Assembly: GCA_944739405.2 (NCBI GenBank)
Contig: OX123197.2
Location: 55,156,047 to 55,220,046, forward strand
Origin: Euclidia mi
Taxonomy: Eukaryota; Arthropoda; Insecta; Lepidoptera; Erebidae
Length of the DNA stretch: 64,000 nt
Reading direction: 5' to 3'
The notes beneath the pieces were generated by a model. That model was not told where the DNA came from. It saw only the letters and a program-made list of their open reading frames with translations, and did no database searches. How positions within the stretch are numbered: the stretch's first letter is position 1; the number at the start of each line of letters is the position of its first letter. Of the stretch, positions 20,579 through 31,547 are shown piece by piece. A program made the position numbers and the translations under genes.

Positions 20579-22299
20579 TTGTGATTTTTTTTCGGCATTC
20601 GATTTATAAATGGGTCGTTATTCTGGAATGGATTATTTGATCAGAGTTTGTTAGCTCAATGTACATAATATATACATATATATACCTGAGGCGCTCTTGA
20701 TTTTATCTACACGAATTTTTGCAATTGTTTCGATGAAAAGTTCTATCATTAGCCAGTTAAAACATGAACCATTGATTTGGTGGTCCGCAATATTACCTTA
20801 CGAGATAAATCTTTAAAAAAACTAAATCACCATCTATTTCTAGCTAATTCAAAATCACTTCAAAAAGTCTACTTCTGTATTTCTTATATTATATCAATTA
20901 CTTAGGCAGCAGCTATTACGCAATTTTACATCTCTAATATTCGTTTTACTTGTATCATAGTATCGTGGGGGAACATTTGTAAATGTATTCAAACCATTTA
21001 ACAAAACAGTATACCCCAAAAAGTGCATTATTTTGTTCTTCTATTATACCATTTAGAACCAGTGCGCTTTTAGTGAGTATTTCTTTACTATTACCTCTAG
21101 TTATCGTGGTGACGAAACCGCGATATTTGCGAATGTAGGTATTCAAACCATTCGTTAGTAGTGGCGGCGTGTCCCCAAAAGTGCATTATTTTGTCTCGCG
21201 GTAAACGCTTGCGCTACTTTGTACTGAAATTGTGCTTCAGGGTTGTCACAAAAGGATATTGCTTATGAAAATACTTTTGGAGCACATTTTATATTGTCAC
21301 GTATGAACTGATTGCGATGGTCGTTAGAGCAAAAAATTATTCAGTAATGGCAAACCTAATGTTGGACTCCCTTCGGCCAAATGAACCGATTATTTCAGGA
21401 GGATAGCTGGCTGTTCAGTTGTTGGTTGGCAAAAATGAGGACAGCTAGTATTTTGGCGTAGTGGGAAGCTTAATTTCAACAAATGTATACTGCAATGTGT
21501 TCATGATGATGAAATAGATGTTTGTACTTTTCAGTTTATAATAATACCCATCATCAAGCAAGATGAGGTCAATGGAAGTCTAGTAAATGAACCGTTTCAT
21601 TAGACAGCAGCTTCCGGTAAACAAATATAATTTAATTTGCCTAAAACAATAATACGATAGGTAGTGTAGCTTTTTTGTGACCTGTAAGACAGAAATAAAA
21701 GAACGATGAGCCTTCTACAGTTTTGACACAAAGCAACAAATTGTGGACTAGTCCAGATAAATTAAAGGCCCTTTAATAAAATAGTGGTTTCAATCCGTTG
21801 GTTGCAACATTATAACAAACTGAGATTGAAATAGACTCGGCTATCCTATTAATATGCCTTTACTACCACAGAAATAGAAAAATAGATTTCTTAGAGTGAC
21901 AACCTTGTAGAATAGGAAGCGACGGTAGAATTTTAGCGTAATTGTTTAGAAACATAAATGTTATAAAACGCAGTGTCCTGAATATAGTTCTTAAACGGTT
22001 GACGTTTCAAACTAAAACGTATTTTGTGCATTAAATACAACAGTGATGCTATATTTTATACCAGTGGGACTTAGCTTTTAGAATTTATGAGTGCAGAATT
22101 TTAAATTCAATGCTTCGCAATGTGTAAAAGAATGATGTGGTGATATTTATGGAGCATACAGTGGTATGAATTATGTAGACTCTGAAATATCCAGGCTAGG
22201 TTATGAGTACCTTCAACTGACGTGTATGTGCAAAGACAGATTTCATTTCTATCCTCAGATCAAGTTAAAAGGTAATTGACGTACTAGAAATATAAATTG
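20579..22299. other. no gene; an imperfect direct duplication at about 20960-21195
   Basis: Two blocks about 165 bp apart share TATTCAAACCATT and CCCCAAAAAGTGCATTATTTTGT-like ends. Nothing coding is recognised. Confidence 0.4.
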
Positions 22300-22500
22300 T
22301 AGTTGGTTTATTTCACTTGTTTTATAAACGTGAAAGTTTTTGCGCGTGGATGCATATCTGTTACTCTTACGCGCTTGAACTACTGGATTGATTTGCAGTA
22401 ATATAGGTTATATATCGGAATAGCATATAGGCTGTGAAATATATTGTTGTAGCAATGTGCGACCGCCATGTGGGCGAAACCACTGGCAGAAGCTTGTCGT
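22300..22500 (+). mobile_element. degenerate Helitron-like repeat
   Basis: It contains CGTGAAAGTTTTTGCGCGTG, GTTACTCTTACGCGC, AACTACTGGATTGATTTG and the end GGCGAAACCACTGGCAGAAG. This order recalls a widespread lepidopteran Helitron-type repeat, but the CTAG end is not intact. Confidence 0.3.
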
Positions 22501-22904
22501 GGAATGGTCGTATTATATTTATTCATTCCCGAAATATATAAAATTAAACCGAATTAGAAAATAAATACTTATTAAGTAATTCAATAAAATTTTATATTTT
22601 TTACTCCTTATACTTCTCTAAAATATAAAACTGTGCAAATTGTGTTTTCTTCGATACATAAGTTTTACGTTTTACAGGAACACTGAAGAACTCCCATGTT
22701 TACAATTTGCTAAAGAACTTTTTACTTTGTAAACTGAGAATGGATTCTACAACGGCGTTTTAACAAGCAACAGGCACGTAGATATATCATGACTTTCAGA
22801 AGCCAAAATTTAAAAATTAAATATCAAATAAAGAGACCGGCCGTTAGCCGCTGGCTTTCTCTCTGTTTTGGCAATTTAAGATTTTATTGCTGCTATTACA
22901 TAAC

Positions 22905-22985
22905 TTAATTTATCCCGGGATGGGTTCGAACTCAAAACACTTTGCGCAATGCTAAACGCTGAGCCAACCGTGCAACCACTCCACC
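22905..22985 (-). mobile_element. tRNA-like SINE head
   Basis: The minus strand gives GGTTGGCTCAGCGTTTAGC (A-box-like) and GAGTTCGAACCCATCCC (B-box-like) about 35 bases apart, as in tRNA-derived SINEs. No matching copy elsewhere in the window was noticed. Confidence 0.35.
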
Positions 22986-22989
22986 ATTC

Positions 22990-25700
22990 ATGCAAACAAA
23001 CACTGAGTTTCTTAGAAAATGAAACTAAAGAAAATCATGTGTACATTATGAGCCTTGAATCCAAAATAACCTTACTCCCACACCGTACAATTGTACATTC
23101 TCCAAAACACAACAGAACAATAACATAAAACAATTCAAACGTAAGAGAAACCATACAAAAGCTCAGGCATACAAAATTCATTTAAAAACAAAAATAAAAT
23201 ACGTTGTTACTAAACAAACGAGCAAATAGAGGTTACAGAGAACTAGACCTAAATTATTAAACAGTATATTTAGGTTACGTTATATGACGGACGTGACGTC
23301 ATGAAAAGGTGTGCGCCAGTAATGGCGTCGTAACAGCTCGTAAAATGTCGGACTGTTGAATAAAAATGTAATGGAGTGGCGACTATCGCGTCATAGATAT
23401 TTTCGCTTTGGTTTCAGCGTCATTTTATATTGTAAAGGTACGAGCTAGCTTAACGTATTCAGTATGTGAGTTTTAAAGCTAGAAATGAAAGCAATATAAA
23501 TTGAATTATGCATATTAAAATGTCGGCTTAAAACTGCAACAATTGGATGTAAACCAACATTTTGCAAGTAAAATCAACCTGTATACCAATACTGTATTAT
23601 TTTAATATGTTTCCTGTCAAAATACGTATTTCTTGTATTAAAAATTATTTTGTAGATACAGAACAAACGGAGTTAGAGAAAATTATTATTAAGCCAAATC
23701 CACAAATAAACGAATAAGCAAAGCCTTATTGACTTTAGACAATAGTACACGGAGAGGATTTAAGTCCGAAAATTGCACGGCCAGTTTACAACTTCATAGG
23801 TTTCGGGCGGCTTAATTTTCCAATAGCGGTGCTCGCACTGGCCTATCTGTAAGTAAGGCTTTGAGTTTCGATAATGTCAATATCATATGAGCAGGGCATG
23901 TAAAATAGGAGAATGAAGGTTTAAACCTTCATTGAATGAAAAATTAATTTGTCATAGGAAAGTTGGTGTTAGGGTCTGTAGGCTTAATGCTTATCTAAAG
24001 CGAAAAAGCATTTATTATTCTTAGTGAGAGTGTTGATTAAATTAATATTAAGAAATGAAACAAGGCTGCTAAATATTCGAATGCATCAAAATAAAGCTTT
24101 TCTTTATGACTAAAGCAGCTGATTAAAAAAATATATTGACGAATAGTAATGTATGGTTCTGGTGTCTACCAGAAGCAGAAGTGTCATGTCTATCCAAATA
24201 TTAGTAGTATAGATAGCCAAATAAAGTAAACCCAAAGAAATTACGTGCAATGTTTTTTTTGCGAAAAACATTAAATTTACGTGGTGTTTATAAAAAGAGA
24301 TGTAATTGCTGACCCAACTACGTTTAAAACTTTTGCGACTTTTATACGTTAAAATATATTTATTGACAAGTCATAGTCGTGCGTTTACGAATACAAGTGT
24401 ACAAATAATTTATCTCTTCATGCGCCATGATTATTGGCAGCTCCAACCGACAATTTATGCTTTCGAGGTACCTATATACCTACGTCATCAGATAAGATAT
24501 CATCATCGATATAATGTATAAAAATCTCTTGTCCTGACTGAAACAAACTAATATCATAGCAATGTCTAAACTACGAAAGCTAGAAACATGTAATTTGGAC
24601 AATAAGTTCCTTTTATGGCGTGGAGACGAGGAGGATTTTAGATGCTGCCTAAAAACTGAGTTAAAAGGTAGTTAAACAGTATTCTGTTTCTCAAGTTAAC
24701 ACTATGAAACTGTTGCCAAGCAATATTAACCAAAATATGTTGTAACTCAATCTTTTCTTACTTATCAGCAAAATTAAACTCACTCAGCATCTTCACGTCG
24801 CGTATACTAAGTTTATTTAACATCCTACGCGACACAAAAACTGAGACCATAATGAAGCGCATTACTATACCATCAGTATGCCACAAATAGAGTACGTATT
24901 TATTCAACCAAGGTTTTGAGAGAAGCATATTCTAGTACATCGAGGTTTTAATATGTCTGTTAAGTAATATGTGGACGGGCACAGTGATTTCCTAAAAAAA
25001 TAGCAAAATACAGCACATAATATATAAAATATATGTGTTGTATTTTGAGGGAACAGTTTTATTCTGCACTTTACTGTTATTTATTTACGGTGTGTAGGCT
25101 ATTTTTGAATTTGTGGAACAGTGCTGTTAATTATATACGACTAGACTTCGCTTGCTAGCTCCAACCGCGTGAATAAGGCACCTTTAACTTTTTCTTGTAC
25201 GGCTTGTACCAAAAGATAGTATGATTCTTGAGGAAGGTTGACGAGTATAATTCTCGCGGGTGGAGTAGGGAGCCAAGAATAATATCGTCTAAAAATTTAT
25301 GATAATCAATTTTTTGTTCTTTAACATAGCAAATTCTTTATGATAATTATGAAGTATATACGCCCTTCGTATATACTACAGGGGCAAAACCAGGAATGTC
25401 ACTAAAAACCCAATATTTAATTTATGATGGGAACATTTTCGTTTTCTCGCGTATTTTAATGTAGCATTATACAAAAAGAGTAAAAACAAGAATAGTCAGA
25501 TGTATCACTTAAATATCAAAATGACGTACAGGAATAAAACAGGTAAGGTCCATGGTGTAACGGGACGTAACAAGCAATGTCCAAGCTGTCAAAATATTTA
25601 TGTCAACTTTGAGGTTATCTAGAATGTTTGTTTTGTTTGTTGTTGCTGTGCTGACTGTGATTTGAAAAGATAATTGTTTTTTGGTTTACTGTTAGCAAAA
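22990..25700. other. no gene recognised
   Basis: AT-rich. At 23280-23420 there is a CpG-richer patch with a palindromic TGACGTCA at 23294-23301, the CREB/ATF consensus, but no adjacent gene is evident. The frame 24306-24521 is unrecognised. The strings ACTAGACTTCGCTTGCTAGC at 25140-25160 may be worn element ends. Confidence 0.35.
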
Positions 25701-26440
25701 TGAGTGATAGTAATGAAGAAAACAATAAAATTTTTGACCTGAAACCTGTGGACGCAAAGGGTCTGATGAAGAAGTGTCATTTCTGTTTCATTATTTAACC
25801 AATTACATGGAAAGTTGTGTGAAACATCTTTAAATATTTTGTGATTCAGCGGGTGGACAAAATAAAAACTACACAGTAACAAGGTTTATTCATTTTGTAG
25901 TCCTTAAAATGAAACTTTTGGATTCTATCAAAATAACTTATCCAAACGAGGACATTCATACTTAGAGTATGATAAAAACATGGGCCTGATAAATTTAAAA
26001 GCTCACATGGAAGTTCCATACCAGTGGTATGATTTGCTAAGAGTTAGTCGCCAAAGACCCAAACCCTTTCAGGTGATTGAGGTATGAATTGGCCAAATAA
26101 TCAGAAAATTTACAGAACTATTTCAAGGTCAGTACATGAAAAAATGCTCATTTCCAGTACAGTCCCAAAGATAATTAATGTGTGTTAAAGAACACCCAAG
26201 AGTTATTTTACATACGAGTAACTATAATGGTCTATGGGAGAAATCACCTATTGTGACAAAAAAGGGTATCAGGAGGCTATAAGGCCATATCAGATACATC
26301 AAACGAATTTGAACTGCCAGAATTTGCCTACCAAAATTTCCTACCTATTAGTGCAGAAAAGTACAAGGACTTAATGCATTTAAGAAGTTTTTGTTCTGAG
26401 AAGGCCCAATCCTACTTTGAAGGCATTCCCCATGTCTAAT
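25701..26440 (+). pseudogene. decayed transposon-like gene with a DSAGGQNKN motif
   Basis: From an ATG at 25701 (MSDSNEENNKIFDLKP) several frames add up to one protein. The best parts are CDSAGGQNKNYTVTRFIHF at about 25842-25898, HSYLEYDKNMGLINLKAHM, then VPYQWYDLLRVSRQRPKPF, and a C-terminus like AEKYKDLMHLRSFC. I recall similar proteins as dispersed multi-copy genes in insects, so a transposon origin is likely, but I cannot name the superfamily. Stops and frameshifts break it at least four times. Its 3' flank is split by the retroposon at 26476-26994. A host-gene pseudogene is the alternative. Confidence 0.5.
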
Positions 26441-26475
26441 AATTAAGCAATTATTTAATTTGGTCATTCCTTTTA

Positions 26476-26994
26476 TTTTTTTTATACTCCTCATGTACCC
26501 ATGTGTCGGAGGGTAGGGTTTCACCGAAGCATTCCTCACTACCCCCCTACGGGTATTGGCCCGCCAGACGCACAGGCGGGCCCCGAATGAAACCCCCTTG
26601 GCGGCGGATGAAGGTGTTGGGCTCCACCGCTAAAACACCCAGCGGCCGCAGAAGATAGGGAGGACGGCAACGCAACACCGCATCTCCTCTTCCTCCGCGG
26701 CCCCACCGCGACGCAACAATGGTGCGCCCCCATTTGGTCCCCGGGAGATAGGGCGCGTGGCAACGCAACACCGACACGCCTCTCCTCCCGCGACCGCACC
26801 CGATTGCGAGAGACAGACGGAACTGTCCCCCTATCCCCCGCACCCGCACTTTGGACGCATCCTACGCAGGCCTCACTCAAGCCCACGTGGAGCGTCCCCT
26901 CCCGGGATCCCGCTTAGCTTCACCATGGGTATACCTCAAACCCACGGTTACTGAGCCCCCCCCCCCCGACAAGGTGGCGATCCCACGGGGGGAG
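26476..26994 (-). mobile_element. GC-rich retroposon R (possibly R1-clade derived), copy 1
   Basis: On the minus strand it begins CTCCCCCCGTGGGATCG, runs through a C/G-rich body with CGCGGAGGAAGAGGAGATGC, and ends GGAGTATAAAAAAA. A direct repeat flanks it: AATTTGGTCATTCCTTTTA at 26457-26475 and the same with two mismatches at 26995-27013. The terminal A-run plus target duplication identifies a target-primed retroposon. Copy 2 is at 30491-31107. Frames inside are arginine-rich shadows of its composition. Relation to R1-type LINEs is a guess from its GC-rich 5' region. Confidence 0.65.
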
Positions 26995-27013
26995 AATTTG
27001 GACATTCCTTGTA

Positions 27014-29376
27014 TGGAACACAATGGACATTCCCAGTTTTTATACGTTCCAAAAGAGAACTATTTTAATATTTAATTATTTTTTATTTTCATAAAACTAT
27101 TTTTTGTTCCTAAAATGAAGACTTTAAAAGATAAAGTTAAGTTTGTATTAGTTGGATATAAATTAAAGTGATACCTAAGAAACTTGTTAACTTTGAAATA
27201 TTAAAATGCTAATTACACAACTTTTTGTTTTTGTGACATTTCTTGTTTTGCCCCTGTACCCTTTTATAACTAGACAACACATATTTCGCTAAATGCAGGT
27301 CACTGCCGTCGAAATATATATTTTAAAATCACAAATTGCTTGAACAACAAAAATTAAAATTAACCAGACAAAATATTTTCGTGCAAATATTTCTGCTGAT
27401 TGCAGCTTTTTTACCTAAAAATAGACAGTCCTCGATCTATTTTTTATCCATATATGCAAAAAATCGGCTATAAATTTGGGGACAATCATTTTGTCCCTAT
27501 TTTATTGGGGAATAAGCATCTCGAAGTCTTTTTAAACAAAACATATCCATATTGAAAGGATTATTTAATTAGCATATACATGCAAAGTTCTCTTTGTAAT
27601 ATTTTATCATTTGGTTGGAACATAATGGTAAGCTGAAAATACGCTAGATGGTGACAAGGCAAGTTATACCGAGATGTTAACATTATTTTACTTTATATTC
27701 ACTACATTCCTTTACATAATACCTGAACATGTTTATGAAATAAGAACATTGTAAAAAATCTGATAATACTTATAATAAACTACAAGAGACAATTATAATC
27801 TACCTTTGTCTTCTTATAATAGCTTATAAACTGTGTGCTATTGGTCCCATTATTGTAATTAACATTACTATAAGGTGAAGCAGATCTCACCTAACTAAAC
27901 TTTGTGGGCAGAATTGAGTGCTGAGCTTAGTCAAAAATAGCGGCCAGCTGTATAACAAATAATTGTAAGAATCTAATTCCTAGAATCTGACTTAAAATAT
28001 CTCGTAACTTAAAGCTATTCTAAAAATAAATCAAAGGAATCTGATCCTATTACCCATCTCAAATCTGATGGACATAAATAAATTAAAGATACAGATACTA
28101 AAGCAATCAAATAACATCATTAGCTACAGACGATATTGGTGGTAATTCATTTCTAAAAATATCTTATTAAACGGTTGTCTTTTGACACCTAACCTAAGTT
28201 TTCCATTAGTGTAACCAGACACTTTTGATATAAACTGTTTTAAATAGTTAAACTAAAAAACTAGCATAGGGACTTTATTCTTTAGGTATTTAAACACAAA
28301 TTTGGAGCACATTAGAAATTGCAACTACAAATATAAATTTGTAAATAGTAAACATTTATTTAATCTAGATTTAGAAATAAATGGAGTTCAAAGTTGTAAG
28401 CAGTAAGGTAGTAAATCATGCAGCAAGGTTTTGACCATATGAGACATTGTCTTATGATATCTCGAGCGGTAAAATATCTCTGAAGCCATCAAAGAGTTTT
28501 GAAATTTAATCTAGTATTGTTGTTGAACTAATGATAAGGTTTACAAACCCTCTAGCTAGCATCCTTGCTAGTAAATGCCATAGATGATAATAAACTATAC
28601 CCAGACAGTACATGCCTTCTATACCTTATAAGCAACCTTTTCAGCTGTTTCTTATTATAAAATATTTGAAAAATCTGAAGTAAGGTCTGACCCTTCGAAG
28701 TAAATATTTTCTGCTTTTATGTCAGGGTCTGTCCTTAAAAACCGTTTTTTATAAGTCGCCTGTGTTATAAATCATGATCGAATCACACTTAGTTCCGACT
28801 ATGGTGACACTGGGATGGTAAGTTTAGTAGGCACGTTCTTATTTTGAATAATTTTCAATGAAGATTGAAGAAAAAAGGATATTTGTAAATAGCAAGGAGC
28901 AATTATTATAAGTATGGAGAGAGCATTTCAAAAAGAGTAGAAATCGTATATGCATCTCTATTCTCTTTAATAACAGAATTGCATATGTTCGAGTGAGATA
29001 GCCATAGAGCTTTTATACATGCCTTGAATGACATATGCCTAAAAAAATGTAATGTCATGTCGATGTTCATCCAGCTGGAGTGAAAGCCGTGTCGAAGATA
29101 AACTGTAATTTTAATTGCTACTAAATATTATATTTATGAATATTATAACTTTAAGACCTCAAAAAATTACAATAGTTTGTAGTGTCGTCGGATATAAAAG
29201 CCGAATGGGACTATTGACCGAAAATTGACAAAAAATGTCTTTCCACCAGTAAGTCTTAATAGGTAAAATTATAGATATCTGCCGTAATAATTCTACAATG
29301 ATAGGTATTTGTAAAGCTCATACTTAAAGATAAAGATAACGACCACCGTTGACACATATTTTTATTCCATTAGTCA
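27014..29376. other. no gene recognised
   Basis: AT-rich. The first 100 bases continue the decayed gene's 3' flank. The rest has no frame above 60 residues of interest and no repeat that I recognise. Confidence 0.4.
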
Positions 29377-29791
29377 TGTGGAGGAAATACTAAACGTCGC
29401 ACCACTCGTGGCCAATAGAATACGAGCCGGCACTCGGAACCGCTCGGCTAAGTTCGGGCTGCGCCGGCGACGTTCGGTTTTGCATGACGCCCGCTCGCCA
29501 GTCCATTGTCTGCCACCGTGCGATGCACACTCTACGCTAGCTTATTTAATATTCGCCGCTAAATCTTTGCTCGTAATTTAGTGTAATTTTGTTGTTTCTT
29601 ATTCTATCGCTTTTTTCTCGTCTATATCTGTTCTGTAACTTCCTTTCGTGCTACAATCTATCTCTCAGTGCTTGTGTTAACTTCTACTCTTCTGTGACTG
29701 TTATAAATTCAAACGTTTGAACCATATAACGTTTTTTTTCGTAGTGACTTGTGTGTTTTACTTAAACGCCCTATAGACTATTACAACTACA
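29377..29791 (+). mobile_element. 5' LTR of a Gypsy (CsRn1-like) retrotransposon
   Basis: It starts TGTGGAGGAAATACTAAACG, carries the conserved GAATACGAGCCGGCACTCGG block and the T-rich CGCTTTTTTCTCGTCTATAT block, and ends CTATTACAACTACA. The same LTR recurs complete on the minus strand at 36645-37061 and truncated on the plus strand at 34047-34266. A primer-binding site follows immediately. A short frame inside (29378-29581) is incidental. Confidence 0.8.
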
Positions 29792-29792
29792 G

Positions 29793-29806
29793 TGGTGACT
29801 GCCCGA
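29793..29806 (+). promoter_or_regulatory. tRNA primer-binding site of the Gypsy element
   Basis: TGGTGACTGCCCGAC starts two bases after the LTR end. Known CsRn1-clade Gypsy elements prime with tRNA-Trp, whose complement begins TGGTGACCCCGAC. One or two mismatches here. Confidence 0.6.
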
Positions 29807-29808
29807 CT

Positions 29809-30318
29809 ATGGAGTCAACGGATTCAGCTAAGAGTATCGGATGGGAAACCTCGCGCGTCGGTGTACCACCTCCGTTTTGGCCAGAGGACCCCGAGAGGTG
29901 GTTCGCGCAGATGGAATGCCAATTTGCTATGGCGAATATAACGGTCGACTAGACGAAATTTCAGCACGTCGTGAGTGCGTTAGAGCCACGCTACGCAATG
30001 GAAGTCAAGGACATCGTACAAAACAAAACCGCCGTCTACGGATAAATACGGGCGGATTAAGGCGGAGCTTATTAAGCATTTGTCGGCATCACGAGAGCGT
30101 AAGGTGCAGCAACTTTTGAAGCATGAAGAATTGGGTGACCGCAAGCCGTCACAATTTTTACGGCACCTGCAGCATCTGGCGCGGCCGGCGCTGCCTGATG
30201 ATTTTTTGAAAACTTTGTGGGCCAGCCGTTTACCGACCAACCTTCAAACTGTATTGGCGTCGCAACCGGAGCTTTCGCTAGACAAACTGGCTGACTTAGC
30301 GGATACGGTCCATGACAG
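29809..30318 (+). pseudogene. Gypsy gag, N-terminal part
   Basis: It starts at ATG 29809 (MESTDSAKSIGWETSRVGV). The capsid domain follows: PPFWPEDPERWFAQMECQF, a stop at about 29950 in place of an acidic codon, VSALEPRYAMEVKD, a frameshift, then ASRERKVQQLLKHEELGDRK, PSQFLRHLQHLARPAL, FLKTLWASRLPTNLQTVLAS and LDKLADLADTVHD. The match to Gag stops at this last motif, about 30318. The remaining gag sequence is found inverted at 33475-33848 and also starts with a VHD motif. At least one stop and one frameshift disable it. Confidence 0.75.
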
Positions 30319-30466
30319 GCCTATGAAACTTCCCTACAATCCCGCAATTAAAAATTATCCATACAAACTAACGCCATCTAGCGCCCGGGGAGTATCATTT
30401 TAGCTTTTATATCTAGAAATATCTGTAGCGATAACTGAACGGTAACTTCGCCAACTCTGTCAAGAG

Positions 30467-31166
30467 TTGCGTGGCGCAGTAGAAGCGTGCTTTTTTTTTT
30501 TTTTTTTTTTTTTTTGTTTTACGAGGTGGAAAATCCCTTCGGATCTCCGACTCTTGGGGGAAATAAGAGCCGGAGTATGTGGTGTTTCCACTAAAAACCA
30601 CCTCGACTGCCGCCATGTACCCGTGTGTCGGAGGGTGGGGCATCACCTAAGCACTCGTCGCCACCCTCCGACGGGTATTGGCCCGCCAGATGGTCAGGCG
30701 GGCCCCGAACAAAACCCCCTTGGCGGCGGAATAAGGTGTTGGACTGCTCCCTTGCCAAAACATCTAGCGGCCGCAGACGATAGGGAGGACGGGAACGCAA
30801 CACCGCATCTCCTCTTCCTCTGCGGCCCCACCGCGACGCATCGAATGGTGCGCCCCCATTTGGTCGCGGGAGATAGGGCGCGCGGCAACGCAACACCGAC
30901 ACGCCTCTCCTCCCGCGACCGCACCCGACTGCGAGGGACAGACAGAACTGTCCCCCGCACCCGCACCGTTGGACGCATCCTGCGCAGGCCCCTCCAAGCC
31001 CACGCGGAGCGTCCCCTCCTGGATCCCTCTTAGCTTCACCGCGGGTCACCAATCCACGGTTACTGAGCCCCCCCCACCACGACAAGGTGGAGATCCCACG
31101 GGGGGGGAGTAGAAGCGTGCTGTCCCAATAGATTATAAGTCCGTGGATCGAAACCACGCTTAGCAA
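30467..31166 (+). pseudogene. initiator-tRNA-Met-like sequence split by a retroposon
   Basis: Joining 30467-30490 to 31121-31166 gives a 70-base tRNA-like sequence. GTGGCGCAGT(A)GAAGCGTGC matches the D-arm of eukaryotic initiator tRNA-Met, and GTCCGTGGATCGAAACCACG matches its T-arm with the diagnostic ATCGAAA loop. The anticodon arm is degenerate (CCAATAGATT). It could be a dead tRNA gene or the head of a tRNA-iMet SINE. Retroposon R copy 2 inserted at its anticodon stem, duplicating AGTAGAAGCGTGC. Confidence 0.5.
30491..31107 (-). mobile_element. GC-rich retroposon R, copy 2
   Basis: It is flanked by the perfect 13-bp duplication AGTAGAAGCGTGC (30478-30490 and 31108-31120). Minus strand: it begins CCCCCCCGTGGGATCTCC, shares the body of copy 1, and ends with about 120 bp missing from copy 1 (GGTTTTTAGTGGAAACACC, GAGTCGGAGATCCGAAGGG) and a 25-base A-run. 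The length is 617 bp. With copy 1 it defines one family with variable 3' ends. It has no protein that I recognise, so it is probably copied by another LINE's enzyme. Confidence 0.75.
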
Positions 31167-31358
31167 GAAACTAGTTTTTACTTTTTGTGATTTTTATATT
31201 TTTTTACTTTTAAATTACATATTATTTTACATAATAGCTGTCATTTATTTATTTATTAACACTGAAATTAAACATTTTATTTTGATAAATGAATCCACTA
31301 CCAACGCCATCTAGTGGTCGTGGATGCCTATTGAACTTCAATTTCGAACTGTGAGTGG
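31167..31358. other. no recognised feature
   Basis: AT-rich. A CGCCATCTAGTGGTCG string at 31303 resembles one at 30371 (CGCCATCTAGCGCCCG). Confidence 0.3.
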
Positions 31359-31547
31359 CTTATTTATTTATTTATTTATTCATTAGGCACAACGACAGAT
31401 ATCAAATCGTAACTTAGAAATAGGTACAATATAAGTGAAAGTATACATGTCAATTTGTTATCAGATTAAAGCCGTGCACAACATTTGCAGAATAATTTAA
31501 CTAAAGACAGGCAAAGAAAGGTGTAGAATTATTAAAATATGCTAGGT
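31359..31547 (-). mobile_element. LINE 3' tail inserted at the Gypsy break
   Basis: On the minus strand it ends AATGAATAAATAAATAAATAA, with upstream CATGTATACTTTCACTTATA. This is the 3' UTR style of LINEs in this window, with no coding part. It lies directly at the end of the inverted Gypsy block. Confidence 0.45.

Noticed and set aside
26539..26954. Arginine- and glycine-rich frames on both strands as proteins
   Set aside because: The GC-rich retroposon gives several overlapping open frames on both strands, and the two copies do not conserve any single one clearly.
29980..30240. Minus-strand 86-aa frame opposite gag
   Set aside because: It is antisense to a clear Gypsy gag sequence and resembles nothing.
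30467..31166. A functional initiator tRNA-Met gene
   Set aside because: It is split by a 617-bp insertion, and its anticodon arm and acceptor stem do not pair.
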